A stretch of 64,000 nucleotides of DNA. Origin: Edaphochlamys debaryana (taxonomy: Eukaryota; Chlorophyta; Chlorophyceae; Chlamydomonadales). Location: NCBI GenBank assembly GCA_016858145.1, contig JAEHOE010000091.1:1-64000 (forward strand), written 5' to 3'. Positions 1 to 10,900 of this stretch are shown piece after piece; positions within the stretch are counted from its first letter, which is position 1; each line of letters opens with the position of its first letter. Made by a program: the position numbers and the translations under genes. The notes under the pieces are model-generated. The model did no database searches. It saw nothing but the letters and a program-made list of their open reading frames with translations, and was not told where the DNA came from.

Positions 1-430
1 AAACCTAACCTTCACCCAAACCCCTACCCTCCCCCCTCCCCCTCCCCTAACCCTAAACCTAAAAAAACAAAAACCTACCCTAAAACCTAACCCTAAAAAA
101 AAAACCTACCCCTAACTAAACCTAACCTAACCCTACCCTAAACCCTAAACCCTAAACCTAAACCCTAAACCTAACCTAACCCTCAACCTTAACCCTAACC
201 CTAAACCTAAACTAAACCCTAACCCCAAAACCCTAAACCCTAAACCCTAAACCCTAACCCTAAACCCTAAACCCTAAAAAACCCTAAACCCTAAACAAAA
301 CCCTTAAAAACCTAAAACCTAAACCCTAAACCCTAAACCCTAACCCATAAAAACCTAAACCATAAACCTAAAACCTAACCCTAAACCTAAACCAAACCCT
401 AACCTAAACCCTAAACCTAACCCGCTAACC
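1..430. repeat. Telomeric repeat tract, degenerate
   Basis: The tract is made of CCCTAAA-type units with many variants, such as CCTAAA and CCCTAAAA, and with A-runs and C-runs. CCCTAAA is the complement of the TTTAGGG plant and algal telomere repeat. Its orientation on the plus strand is that of a left chromosome end. The irregularity may be true telomere-proximal degeneration or sequencing error in a low-coverage end. Confidence 0.93.
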
Positions 431-434
431 CTGG

Positions 435-1373
435 GTAGTCCACTATGCTCCACTGCTGCTCCCACCACACTCCACACCCATCCACCACCACCCCAACACC
501 TCATGGTCACGGGTCGGGGTGACTGCGAGCTCTCTCCTGCGGCCCTCAGGCCCTGCCAGCATAGTAAATCGTTGTGGGCAGAGCAAGTCCTGCAGTGTTT
601 ATAGGGCAGCCAGCTGGGTGAGTCCACTATGCCTCCACTGCCTGCTCCCACCACACTCCACAACCCATCCACCACCACCCCAACCCCCTCATGGTCACGG
701 GTCGGGGTGCCTGCAAGCTCTCTCCTGCTGCCCTCCAGTCCCTGCCAGCATAGTAATCGTTGTGGGCAGAGCAGTCCTGCAGTGTTTAGGCAGCCAGCTG
801 GGTGAGTCCACTATGCTCCACTGCCTGCTCCCACCACACTCCACACCCATCCACCACCACCCCAACCCCCTCATGGTCACGGGTCGGGGTGCCTGCAAGC
901 TCTCTCCTGCTGCCCTCCAGTCCCTGCCAGCATAGTAATCGTTGTGGGCAGAGCAGTCCTGCAGTGTTTAGGCAGCCAGCTGGGTGAGTCCACTATGCTC
1001 CACTGCCTGCTCCCACCACACTCCACACCCATCCACCACCACCCCAACCCCCTCATGGTCACGGGTCGGGGTGCCTGCAAGCTCTCTCCTGCTGCCCTCC
1101 AGTCCCTGCCAGCATAGTAATCGTTGTGGGCAGAGCAGTCCTGCAGTGTTTAGGCAGCCAGCTGGGTGAGTCCACTATGCTCCACTGCCTGCTCCCACCA
1201 CACTCCACACCCATCCACCACCACCCCAACCCCCTCATGGTCACGGGTCGGGGTGCCTGCAAGCTCTCTCCTGCTGCCCTCCAGTCCCTGCCAGCATAGT
1301 AATCGTTGTGGGCAGAGCAGTCCTGCAGTGTTTAGGCAGCCAGCTGGGTGAGTCCACTATGCTCCACTGCCTG
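435..1373. repeat. Subtelomeric 182-bp tandem repeat, about five copies
   Basis: A unit starting at GTGAGTCCACTATG recurs at about 437, 618, 804, 986, 1168 and 1350. The three central copies are exactly 182 bp and practically identical. The outer copies are diverged, and the last is truncated after about 24 bp. The tract directly abuts the telomere, which is typical of a subtelomeric satellite. Short open frames in it are repeat artefacts. Confidence 0.92.
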
Positions 1374-1589
1374 CCACACCACAATTTATTTCTTACCTGT
1401 GCAGTGCTGTGCAACCCGTGCGGCATGAAAACGCACCCTGTGACCCTTGCCATGCAGACCACCTACCTTGTGCCGCCCTGTGCCCCCTGAACTCTTGAAA
1501 GCCCCTGTCATCTCCCATCACCACACTTCTATCTCCATCCCTTGGCCATGGCCATTGCAGACAAACGAGGACCTGGCCAGCCCCACTTG

Positions 1590-4500
1590 CTAATACATTT
1601 CGTGCATCCAGGCTCGGTTGCCCACATTCCGACGTGTGGCATTGAACTCCTCTGGATACTTAACCAGCCCTGGGGCGCCCGCAATGACCTCGCCCTGGGA
1701 CCAGCGAGTGGGGTCTTCATCACGCCGCACTGCATACATGACCTGGGGCAAGCAGGGGAGAAGAGCCTGGTCAGAGATGGGACTGGAGATATTAGGTACT
1801 CGCTCAGGCCACAGCTGCGGGCGGCCACTGGGACTGCAACCCGCTGCCTGCCCCAGTATGCGCACCCTGGGGAAGCGCTTCACGTATTTCCAGATGCCGT
1901 GCTTCTCCAGGGTGTACTTGATGTAGATCTCCAGGTTCCAGGCGGCGGACACATTCATCTGGGGGCAGGGAGGGGAGGATGGGAAGGAGGGAGACGTTTG
2001 TATTCAAGGCACTCCGCAAGGCCCTCAGGCCTGCCAAAGAGGAGGGCGATGACTGTGGCTGCCAACGGCGACAGCTAGCCAGCCCGGTCTGCGGCCTAGA
2101 CGCCTTTCCCCCCTTGCCCCCTGGCGCCAGCACACCTCCGTGACGAAGCCTGCTGCCGACGCGCAGATGGGCTCCATAAGCCCCAGTACCGAGTGGATGT
2201 GCAGCCTGGGGGGCGGGGGTGTTGTTCGTGTGTGTGGGGGGGGGGGGGGCAGAGGAGGTGAGCGGGGAAGGTGGGTCAAGGAGAGGGGCAGAGTGGTGGG
2301 TGCGGCAAGTTGGGCGGGGCTGGCGCCGGGTGGCTAGCTAGGCAGCAGAGCACGACAAGCGGTGGTCACCAGTCGGCCTTTGCTTGTCGGTCTGCTCGCC
2401 CCCTGCCCTCGCGCCTGCCCTCACGCCCCAAGCCCAGACCTTGCCAAGGTCTCCAGGCACTTTGTAAATAGATTATCCCCAACGGGGTGTCCCGGGGCCA
2501 AAACCTGATCGACACTGCTGCCTATGGGATCGCCTCCCTACAGCGACCACCACGGCATCTCCACTGCCATGCCCCTCCCTCGCCCCGACCCTCTCCTCCC
2601 CACTGCCTCCCCCACCTGCTGGCCACCATGTGGCGGTCCGTGAGGCCGTCGTAGTCCTCCCCCTCGGGCACCCACATGTGCCGAGGGTCCTACCAAGGGG
2701 AAGGGCGGGGGCGAGGGAGGAGGGCCTCGGGGTGCGGACCATGGCCGCGGGGTCGCTTCGGCAAGGCACGCAACGCCCCTCACGCAGCCCCCTGCCCTAC
2801 GCCCCTGGCCCGCTCTCTAGTACCCTCCCCACCTGTGTGGGCGAGAAGGCGGGGTGGGGCGCCTCGTAGTAGAAGTCCGACCTGGACAGAGGGGGGGCGG
2901 TGTGCTGGTGGGTGCAGGGGGCGGAAGGCAGCCGCCGGAAGCTGCGGCACTAAAGCAGCCTCACCCGCTGGGCCATTTCCCCGCTTCCGACCCTCAGTCC
3001 GACCGCAGCACCCCACCTGGTGATCTGGAGCAGCGACAGACATGTGCGGCGGGAGGGGGCACAGATGCGGACTTGAGTGGGTCTGGTCATGACGGGTGAC
3101 TAGGCCTGCCTGGGGTGCAGCCCGTCCTTCTTGCAGACGCCAGTCGCATCATCGCCCAAGCCCTGCCTGCCACTCGTGCCGCAGGCTACCTGCAGCCCTC
3201 GTAGCCCTCGCCGCCACTCCCGCTCGCTCGCCACCAGGCAAGCCCCCCCCCACCCACCCCCACCCTCACTCCCCCCATCCACACACACCATGAAGTAGTC
3301 GTACTTGATGATGGCGCCTGAGTCGTACAGGTTCTGCAAGAGGAACCCTGCAGGAAGGGGGGCAGAAAGGCGGGCAGGGTGCACGGCCAGGTGCCGCTGA
3401 GCCCAGGCCTCGGGCGAGGCTGGCGGGGCAGGGGCTGCGGGTGCGGAGTACGCTGGGCCAGGCTGCTCAAAGTGGACGGGTGTGGGAAGGCAAGCCAAAC
3501 CTGAACAAATGCCGACGACTCACCGCCTGCACGGTGCGCCGCCTGCTGGCCGTGAACCTGCCCGGCCATGACCCCTGGCCGTGACACCCTGGCCGCTCGC
3601 GCAGTCGGGGCTTCGAGCACCCATCGACTGAAGCGGGTCCGCCGTCCTCCACATCCCTACTGCTGTACGCCTCTGTTATGCTAAGCTCTGTATTTGCGGT
3701 AGTAGGACTGCCGGCACTGCGGCGCCTCCAGAGGGGGCACAGGAGCACCGCCCTCTGCCACTGGGAAGTGCACACCAACACCTCAAACTACCCCCCTTTC
3801 TCCCTGCCCCCCGATGTTCTCGGCTGATTAAGCCTTCCTGAATCCTCCCGTCTTACCCCCCTCCCTCCTCCCCTATCGGCCCCCGTCCCTGCCCCCTGCC
3901 CGCCTCACATCTGTAGAACAGCAGGATGCCTGCGCTGCCGATGTGCTCGTCCGTGGGGTCCAGGATGCCCCCAAACAGCTGCCACTTGACCTTGAGCACC
4001 TGGGGGGGGGGGGGGGGGGCAAGAGAGAGGGGGCAAGCAAGCGCTGGTAGATGCCGGGCTAGGGTGCAGGCGCATGGGGCGAGGTGCATGGGGCGTTGAC
4101 ATCAGGGGCTGCTCCCTCACACAGCCGCCTCCCAGCACACACACCCCTTGGAATCCCCCTCGGCCCACCGGCCTCCAGCAGTCGGTGCAGTTGCAGGCCT
4201 GGTCGAAGGCCAGCGCCCAGTCCTCGAGCTCGGGGTAGAACCACCTGGGAGAGGGGGAAGGGGGCAGTTGGGGAGGGGGAAGGCGGGAAGGCGCTGGTGG
4301 AGGCGTGAGCAGGCGCCTGGGCCCGTCCCCATCACCCCCCTCCCTCCCGCGCGCATCCGACTGCAGCAGTCCAGCGCTCCGCCCAGGGCTCCCTGTGCCT
4401 ACCCCTCCACTGCCTCGCCCCCGGCCCCCGTCTTCCCCCCCACCGGTACAGCGCGGTGCGTGTGAAGGGGTCCATCTCGCGCTCCTTGGCTCGCCAGTAC

Positions 4501-4984
4501 TGCTCCGACACGCACACAGCCAGGTCTGCCCCGGTGACGTCCAGCACGTTCTTCTTGAAGTGGCCCCACGTCAGCTGGGCAGAGGCACGAGGCGGATAGC
4601 CGCAGGGGTGAGAGGAGGGGTCAAGGCGGGAGCGGAGGGTGTTGCGACGGCTGGCCGGGCAAGGACACAGGCACGCGTTGCGAACCCTCTGCACCATGCG
4701 GCGCCACGGACCTCGTGCGCCCGCGTTTGCCCTAGGATAACGGCCAAAACGCGAGGTCGTTCTTGCGTCGCTGGCACAGCAGGCTTCGATGCCGCTACCT
4801 CAGGAGGCCTGCTCATGTTCACGTTCATGCCAACAGCAATAGCTGCAGGATCATGACGCCCGCAGCGATTGCTTTCTAACTTAAGTATGAGGGTTGTGGA
4901 GTTGCGCAGCAGAGCTCCCAGAAGTATGGAGTGCGTAATTAGTGCGAGGGCGATCGTCACCTGCAGCCAAACGGGGAGCGCCAT
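1590..4984 (-). CDS. Type II membrane protein, probable glycosyltransferase-like, 11 exons
   Basis: Exons, 5' to 3': 4984-4712, 4574-4444, 4244-4169, 3999-3909, 3347-3289, 3024-3017, 2881-2833, 2689-2616, 2517-2440, 2205-2136 and 1958-1590, giving 425 residues in one frame. The N-terminus (MALPVWLQVTIALALITHSI) is a signal anchor, as in Golgi enzymes. A lumenal domain follows with VILGQTRAHE near residue 82, a DYFMITRSDFYY block and WVPEGEDYDGLTDRH. The combination of TRSDFYY and an EGEDY..DRH block resembles uncharacterised glycosyltransferase-like proteins of algae and large DNA viruses. That family placement is recalled, not searched. Exon 6 is only 8 nt. The acceptor of exon 9 is an NAGNAG, so one Ser codon is optional. 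The exons are clearly coding; the function is inferred. Confidence 0.72.
3017..3024 (-). other. 8-nt microexon of the glycosyltransferase-like gene
   Basis: The minus strand reads ag|ATCACCAG|gtgggg. Inserting these 8 nt between the exon ending in ATG and the exon starting GTCGGAC restores frame and gives Met-Ile-Thr-Arg-Ser-Asp. Skipping it would shift the frame just before the conserved SDFYY block. Confidence 0.7.
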
Positions 4985-6049
4985 GAGCTAAAGGTAAGGT
5001 GATGTGCAGTATGATTCTATGGGCTGTGACGTGGTCTAGTGTGGGAAGGTGTGTACCAACCGACCGCGTGACAGGATTCGCGCGCGCGGCGCGCCGGGTT
5101 GACACACGGCTGCGAGCGTCGGCCCTCCAGCCTTCCTTTGTGCAGCCCAGATACATTGATCCTGAATTCGGAGGAAGGGCGGCTAAGGGCTGCATCCCTC
5201 TCAATCATACATGAGAGGCAGCTTGGCAAGGGCCCATGCCGCCCACCATGGGCTCACCATGCCTCCCCGAGGGCCCCTCGGCGAGGGTGGTCCCCGATTG
5301 TGGTCGGTGCTCAGGGGGGGGGGGGAGGGGGTTGTTCCAGGGGTTCAGAGCACCACCCGGCAGGGTGATCTATGCCCTGACTGCAGCATGGTCGTGAAAT
5401 GGCGAGCGGCTCAAGCCCTTCCAGTGATGTCCGTGGGTCGGGACTTGTTGGCATGCCAGCCCTCAGCACTCGCGCCGCCACCCCATGCCCTGTCGCTGGT
5501 GCCCCCCGAGCTCCCGGCCACGACGGAGGGGGCCTCGGGGCGTCGGGGACGGGGCTCGACCTGGTCGGGGGCGCCAAGCAAAATGACACACGGCGCCGCC
5601 GTACGCAGCAGGACCTGGAAGGCCCACTAAAGACACACATGAAATGGCGGCTGCCTGAGCCAACGTAGACTCGGTTGCCTGCATCTACACGCGCGGTAGC
5701 CTGCATCGACCTGCATCTACACGCGTCCGACGACGTCTTTCGACTAGTCTCGACCAGTTTCGGCCAACACTGCCATCTGCTTATGCTTGAGTCGAAAACA
5801 ATTAGCTCGCGATTGTTAGGCGACGACGGTATCACGAATGTTTGTGTTCAGTCGCGCGACCTGCGGACACCCGCCTCTGCATGCCATCCTGCTGCTCTCC
5901 GCGGCGCTGTCAGCAGCGCACCTGCAGCGTCGAGATGAGTAACCTGGCATCACTTGCTGGCCGTGTATGATGAGCAGGCTCTGCCGTCCTGTCGGCGACC
6001 GACCCTGGTCCCTCGGGGGCGGGAGGTCAGACCGTGCCTCTGGCCCCAG
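4985..6049. other. Intergenic, upstream of both flanking genes
   Basis: No coding region was recognised. This must contain the promoter of the minus-strand gene that starts at 4984. A short direct repeat of CTGCATCTACACGCG lies near 5679-5728. The long open frames here lack family resemblance and have shadow-like composition. Confidence 0.5.
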
Positions 6050-7461
6050 AGCTGTGGACGCCGCAGCCGGTGTGGACGCAGGCGCAGCTGTCCGCCGGCG
6101 CTGCCGTGCACCCACCCGCGCAGTTCGGGCCGCTGCTGCGGAAGCTGGACAGCGGCCAGCCCATCAACGTGGGGTGGGGGGGGATGGGGGGGAATTGACA
6201 CGCAGGGGGGGAACCCGGGCACTGGGGACGGGGTACCACGGGCAGCGACGTAGACAGTCAGGACTGTCCTTTGCAAGGCTGGCGCTAACCCGCCCCGAGC
6301 TGGCCCCTAACTTAGGGCTTGAAGCCCCTGCCCCATCTCTTGCCCCTTCCATCCAGGCCCCCCTTCACCTCCCCCCCCCCCTGCAGGTGTTTGCTCCCGC
6401 CTGCTCCCCCCCCTCAGCCGGAGGTCCTTGCAGGTGCCGGGCCCGACCCGCACGTGCGATCCCGTCGCCACCGCCACCGCCACCGCCGACCATTACCCGG
6501 ACGACTGGACGGGCTGGGGCACGCTGCTGATGCGCCTGGTCAACAACACGTGGCCGGACGAGGGACACAAGTGCGGGGGGGGGGGGGGGGGGGGGGGGGG
6601 GGGCGAGTGATGCAGCGGGGGAACGAGCCCCGACGACGTAATGCGCGCCACCGCCGTGCTCATGGCCTCCCCCACCCCCGCTGCCCCCACCCACCCCCAC
6701 CCCCGCCTTCCTGCCCGTGGCCGCCCCAGTCGAGCGGGGTCGTAGATGGGGGCAGGGGGTGGGCGCGGGGGGACCTTGGGGGGCGGAGATTTGTGAAGGG
6801 GCTGGAGCGCGTTACCCCAGCATACCTACGTGCGTTGCCCTCATCGATGTGGCCCCCTGTGTTGCTCACCTACCTGGTCAGCTACACGGAGCGGGGCCGG
6901 GCTGAGCTCACGTGCGTGGAGGGGTGCACGTGCAGCCCCCTGGTGAGGAGGGCGGGGGGCGCACAGGATCAGGGCTCTGCAGGGTCCAGGGGGACCCACC
7001 TTGCATCACCACCCCTCCACCTGCCTCGTGCCTCTTTCCCCACCCTCAATGCGGCATGGTACCGTTGAGCTCGACCCCCCCCCCCCCCCCGTAAGCAACG
7101 CCCCTCCCTCCCCCGTCTTCCCCCGCCCCCCGCCCCCCCCCAGGTGATTAACTCCCACATCTTGGAGCACTAGCTACAGCGTCGCCGCATCTAGCAGAAC
7201 ACGAGTGAGGGTGGGGCGAGGGAGGCTGGCGGGAAGGTGTGCGGAGGGAAGGGCGCCTGCGCGACCTGACTGGGACTCCGGGGAGCGCGGTGGGCCCTTC
7301 CCCACACCTACCTGCTTTCCTACCCTCCCTCTCCCCCTCCCCCCCTCCTGGCGCCTCCCCCCCAGGTGAGCCAGTCCGACTCGTGCCTGCTGGCTCTGCA
7401 GGTGCTGCCCGAGACCTCCTCGGGGGGAGGCACCGCTTCAAGCGACTGGCGGTGGCGGGTA
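6050..7461 (+). pseudogene. Decayed SGNH-hydrolase-like gene
   Basis: Pieces resemble the expanded algal SGNH/GDSL-like family. 6050-6168 encodes an FGPLLRKLDSGQPIN stretch, which in the family precedes the catalytic GDS-like block. 6420-6573 contains DWTGWGTLLMRLVNNTWP. About 6843-6945 contains TYLVSYTERGRAELTCVEGC. 7144-7203 and 7364-7461 give the C-terminal INSHILEH and SCLLALQVLPETSSGG stretches. The reading frame breaks twice, at a TAG just after INSHILEH where the continuation is one base out, and again after SSGG. The exon expected to carry the catalytic Ser block and the central GxN/His blocks were not found, and a 29-base G-run sits at 6575-6603. Decay is the best reading, but assembly errors in homopolymers could produce some of the breaks. 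Confidence 0.5.
6575..6603. repeat. Poly-G tract, 29 bases
   Basis: An uninterrupted G homopolymer within the SGNH-like relic. It is the longest G-run seen in the window and a likely source of assembly or length error. Confidence 0.9.
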
Positions 7462-7964
7462 AGGGGGGAGGAGGGGGAGAAAGCGGGGAGGGAGGGGAGG
7501 AGGGAAAGGCGGTGGGGAGGGAGTGGTCAAGGCGCCTGATCACCATGGATGGATGCGTGCGCTGCGGTAGGCGCGGGCAGGGTTGACAGGCGTCCACCCA
7601 GCCTCCCCCGCACCCTTTCCTACCCTCCGTGCAGTCAAAGCCCCCCATATCACCCGCTGAGGACGAAGCCTGGCCTTCCCTCCACTGGGAGGGGCTATGG
7701 CAGCCCGCAACGGAGCGACACGATCAGGTCAGGGAGTGGGCGGTGCATGCCGGACCCTTGGGTAGCAAAGTGCAAGCGTTAGCCAGGGTCGGGCCCTGCG
7801 GACGGCCCAGGCCAGGCAATCCCTCCCCTGGGTAAAGATAATGAGCACGATATAGGAGGGGATTGCATGCACAAAGGGTTTCCAAGGTGGGGCTGCCGGC
7901 AGATAGGAGAGTGTCCCCCCCTCGCTGTCCGATACAAAAGCCACCGTTCAGTGGATGGGGCCCA

Positions 7965-10900
7965 AGATCCTTTACGGGGGGCACAGAGTCTTTCGGGAAG
8001 GAGCTAAGACCCTTTCCGGCTGGACTAAGAGCCTTCGGGGAGGCTCAGAGCCCTTACGGGGGGGCTCAGAGCCCTTCCACGGAGGCTCACAGCCCTTCCG
8101 GGGAGGCTCAGATCCCTGGCGAGGGGGCTCACAGCCTTCCGGGGGGGCTCAGAGCCCTTGCGGGGGGGCTCACAGCCCTTCCGGGGGGGCTCACAGCCCT
8201 TCCAAGGAGGCTCAGAGCCCTTCTGAGGGGGCTCACAGCCTTTCCGGGGGGGCTCACAGCCCTTCTGAGGGGGCTCAGAGCCCTTCCGGGGGGGCTCACA
8301 GCCCTTCCGGGGGGGCTCACAGCCCTTCTGAGGGGGCTCAGAGCCCTTCCGGGGGGAATCACAGCCCTTCCGAGGAGGCTTAGAGCCCTTCCGAGGAGGC
8401 TCAGAGCCCTTCCGGGGGGGCTCAGAGCCCTTGCGATGAGGCTTAGAGCCCTTCCGAGGAGGCTCAGAGCCCTTCCGGGGGGGCTCAGAGCCCTTGCGAG
8501 GGGGCTCAGAGCCCTTCCAGGGGGGCTCAGAGCCTTTCCGGGAGGGCTCACAGCCCTTCCGAGGAGGCTCAGAGCCTTTCTGAGGGGGCTCACAGCCCTT
8601 CCGGGGGGCTCACAGCCCTTCCAGGGGGGCTCACAGCCTATCCGGGGGGGCTCACAGCCCTTCCGGGGGGGCTCACAGCCCTTCCGGGGGGGCTCAGAGC
8701 CCTTCCGGGAGGGCTCAGAGCCCTTCCGGGGGGGCTCACAGCCCTTCCGAGGAGGCTCACAGCCCTTCCGGGGGGCCTCACAGCCCTGCCGGGGGGGCTC
8801 ACAGCCCTTCCGGGGGGGCTCACAGCCCTTCCGGGGGGGCTCACAGCCCTTCCGGGGGGGCTCACAGCCCTTCCGGGGGGGCTCACAGCCCTTCCGGGGG
8901 GGCTCACAGCCCTTCTGAGGGGGCTCACAGCCTTTCCGGGGGGGCTCACAGCCCTTCCGAGGAGGCTCAGAGCCCTTCCGGGGGGGCTCACAGCCTATCC
9001 GGGGGGGCTCAAAGCCCTTCCGAGGAGGCTCAGAGCCCTTCCGGGGGGGCTCACAGCCTATCCGGGGGGGCTCAAAGCCCTTCCAAGGAGGCTCACAGCC
9101 CTTCCGGGGGGGCTCACAGTCCTTCCGGGGGGGCTCAGAGCCCTTCCGGGAGGGCTCAGAGCCCTTCCGGGGGGCTCACAGCCCTTCCGAGGAGGCTCAC
9201 AGCCCTTCCGGGGGGGCCTCACAGCCCTTCTGGGGGGCCTCACAGCCCTTCTGGGGGGGCCCATCGCCCTTCTGAGGGGGCTCACAGCCCTTCTGGGGGG
9301 GCCCAGAGCCCTTCCGAGGAGGCTCAGAGCCCTTCCGGGGGGGCTCAGAGCCCTTGCGAGGAGGCTTAGAGCCCTTCCGAGGAGGCTCAGAGCCCTTCCG
9401 GGGGGGCTCAGAGCCCTTGTGAGGGGGCTCAGAGCCCTTCCGGGGGGGCTCACAGCCTTCCGGGGGGGCTCACAGCCCTTCCGGGGGGGCTCAGAGCCCT
9501 TCCGGGGGGGCTCACAGCCTTTCCGGGGGGGCTCACAGCCCTTCCGGGGGGGCTCAGAGCCCTTCCGGGGGGGCTCACAGCCCTTCCGGGGGGGCTCACA
9601 GCCCTTCCAAGGAGGCTCAGAGCCCTTCCGAGGAGGCTCACAGCCCTTCCGGGGGACCTCACAGCCCTTCTGGGGGGCCTCACAGCCCTTCTGGGGGGGC
9701 TCAGCGCCCTTCTGGGGGGGCCCAGAGCCCTTCTGAGGGGGCTCACAGCCCTTCCAGGGGGGCTCAGAGCCCTTCCGAGGAGGCTCAGAGCCCTTCCGGG
9801 GGGGCTCAGAGCCCTTGCGAGGAGGCTTAGAGCCCTTCCGAGGAGGCTCAGAGCCCTTCCGGGGGGGCTCAGAGCCCTTGTGAGGGGGCTCAGAGCCCTT
9901 CCGGGGGGGCTCACAGCCCTTCCGGGGGGGCTCACAGCCCTTCCGGGGGGGCTCACAGCCCTTCCGGGGGGGCTCACAGCCCTTCCAGGGGGGCTCACAG
10001 CCTTTCCGGGGGGGCTCACAGCCCTTCCGAGGGGGCTCAGAGCCCTTCCGGGGGGGCTCACAGCCCTTCCGGGGGGGCTCACAGCCCTTCCAAGGAGGCT
10101 CAGAGCCCTTCCGAGGAGGCTCAGAGCCCTTCCGAGGAGGCTCACAGCCCTTCCGGGGGGCCTCACAGCCCTTCTGGGGGGCCTCACAGCCCTTCTGGGG
10201 GGGCTCAGCGCCCTTCTGAGGGGGCTCACAGCCCTTCCGGGGGGGCTCACAGCCTATCCGGGGGGGCTCACAGCCCTTCCGGGGGGGCTCACAGCTCTTC
10301 CAGGGGGGCTCAGAGCCCTTCCGGGGGGGCTCAGAGCCCTTCCGGGGGGGCTCACAGCCCTTCCGGGGGGGCTCACAGCCCTTGCGGGGGGGCTCAGAGC
10401 CCTTCCCGGGGGGCTCAGAGCCCTTCCGGGGGGGCTCACAGCCCTTCTGAGGAGGCTCACAGCCCTTCCGGGGGGCCTCACAGCCCTTCTGTGGGGCCTC
10501 ACAGCCCTTTTGGGGGGGCCCAGAGCCCTTCTGAGGGGGCTCACAGCCCTTCCGGGGGGCTCAGAGCCCTTCCGAGGAGGCTCAGAGCCCTTCCGGGGGG
10601 GCTCAGAGCCCTTGCGAGGAGGCTTAGAGCCCTTCCGAGGAGGCTCAGGGCCCTTCCGGGGGGGCTCAGAGCCCTTCCGAGGAGGCTCAGAGTCCTTCCG
10701 AGGAGGCTCACAGCCCTTCCGGGGGGCCTCACAGCCCTTCTGGGGGGCCTCACAGCCCTTCTGGGGGGGCTCAGCGCCCTTCTGAGGGGGCTCACAGCCC
10801 TTCCGGGGGGGCTCACAGCCTATCCGGGGGGGCTCACAGCCCTTCTGGGGGGGCTCACAGCCCTTCCAGGGGGGCTCACAGCCCTTGCGGGGGGGCTCAG

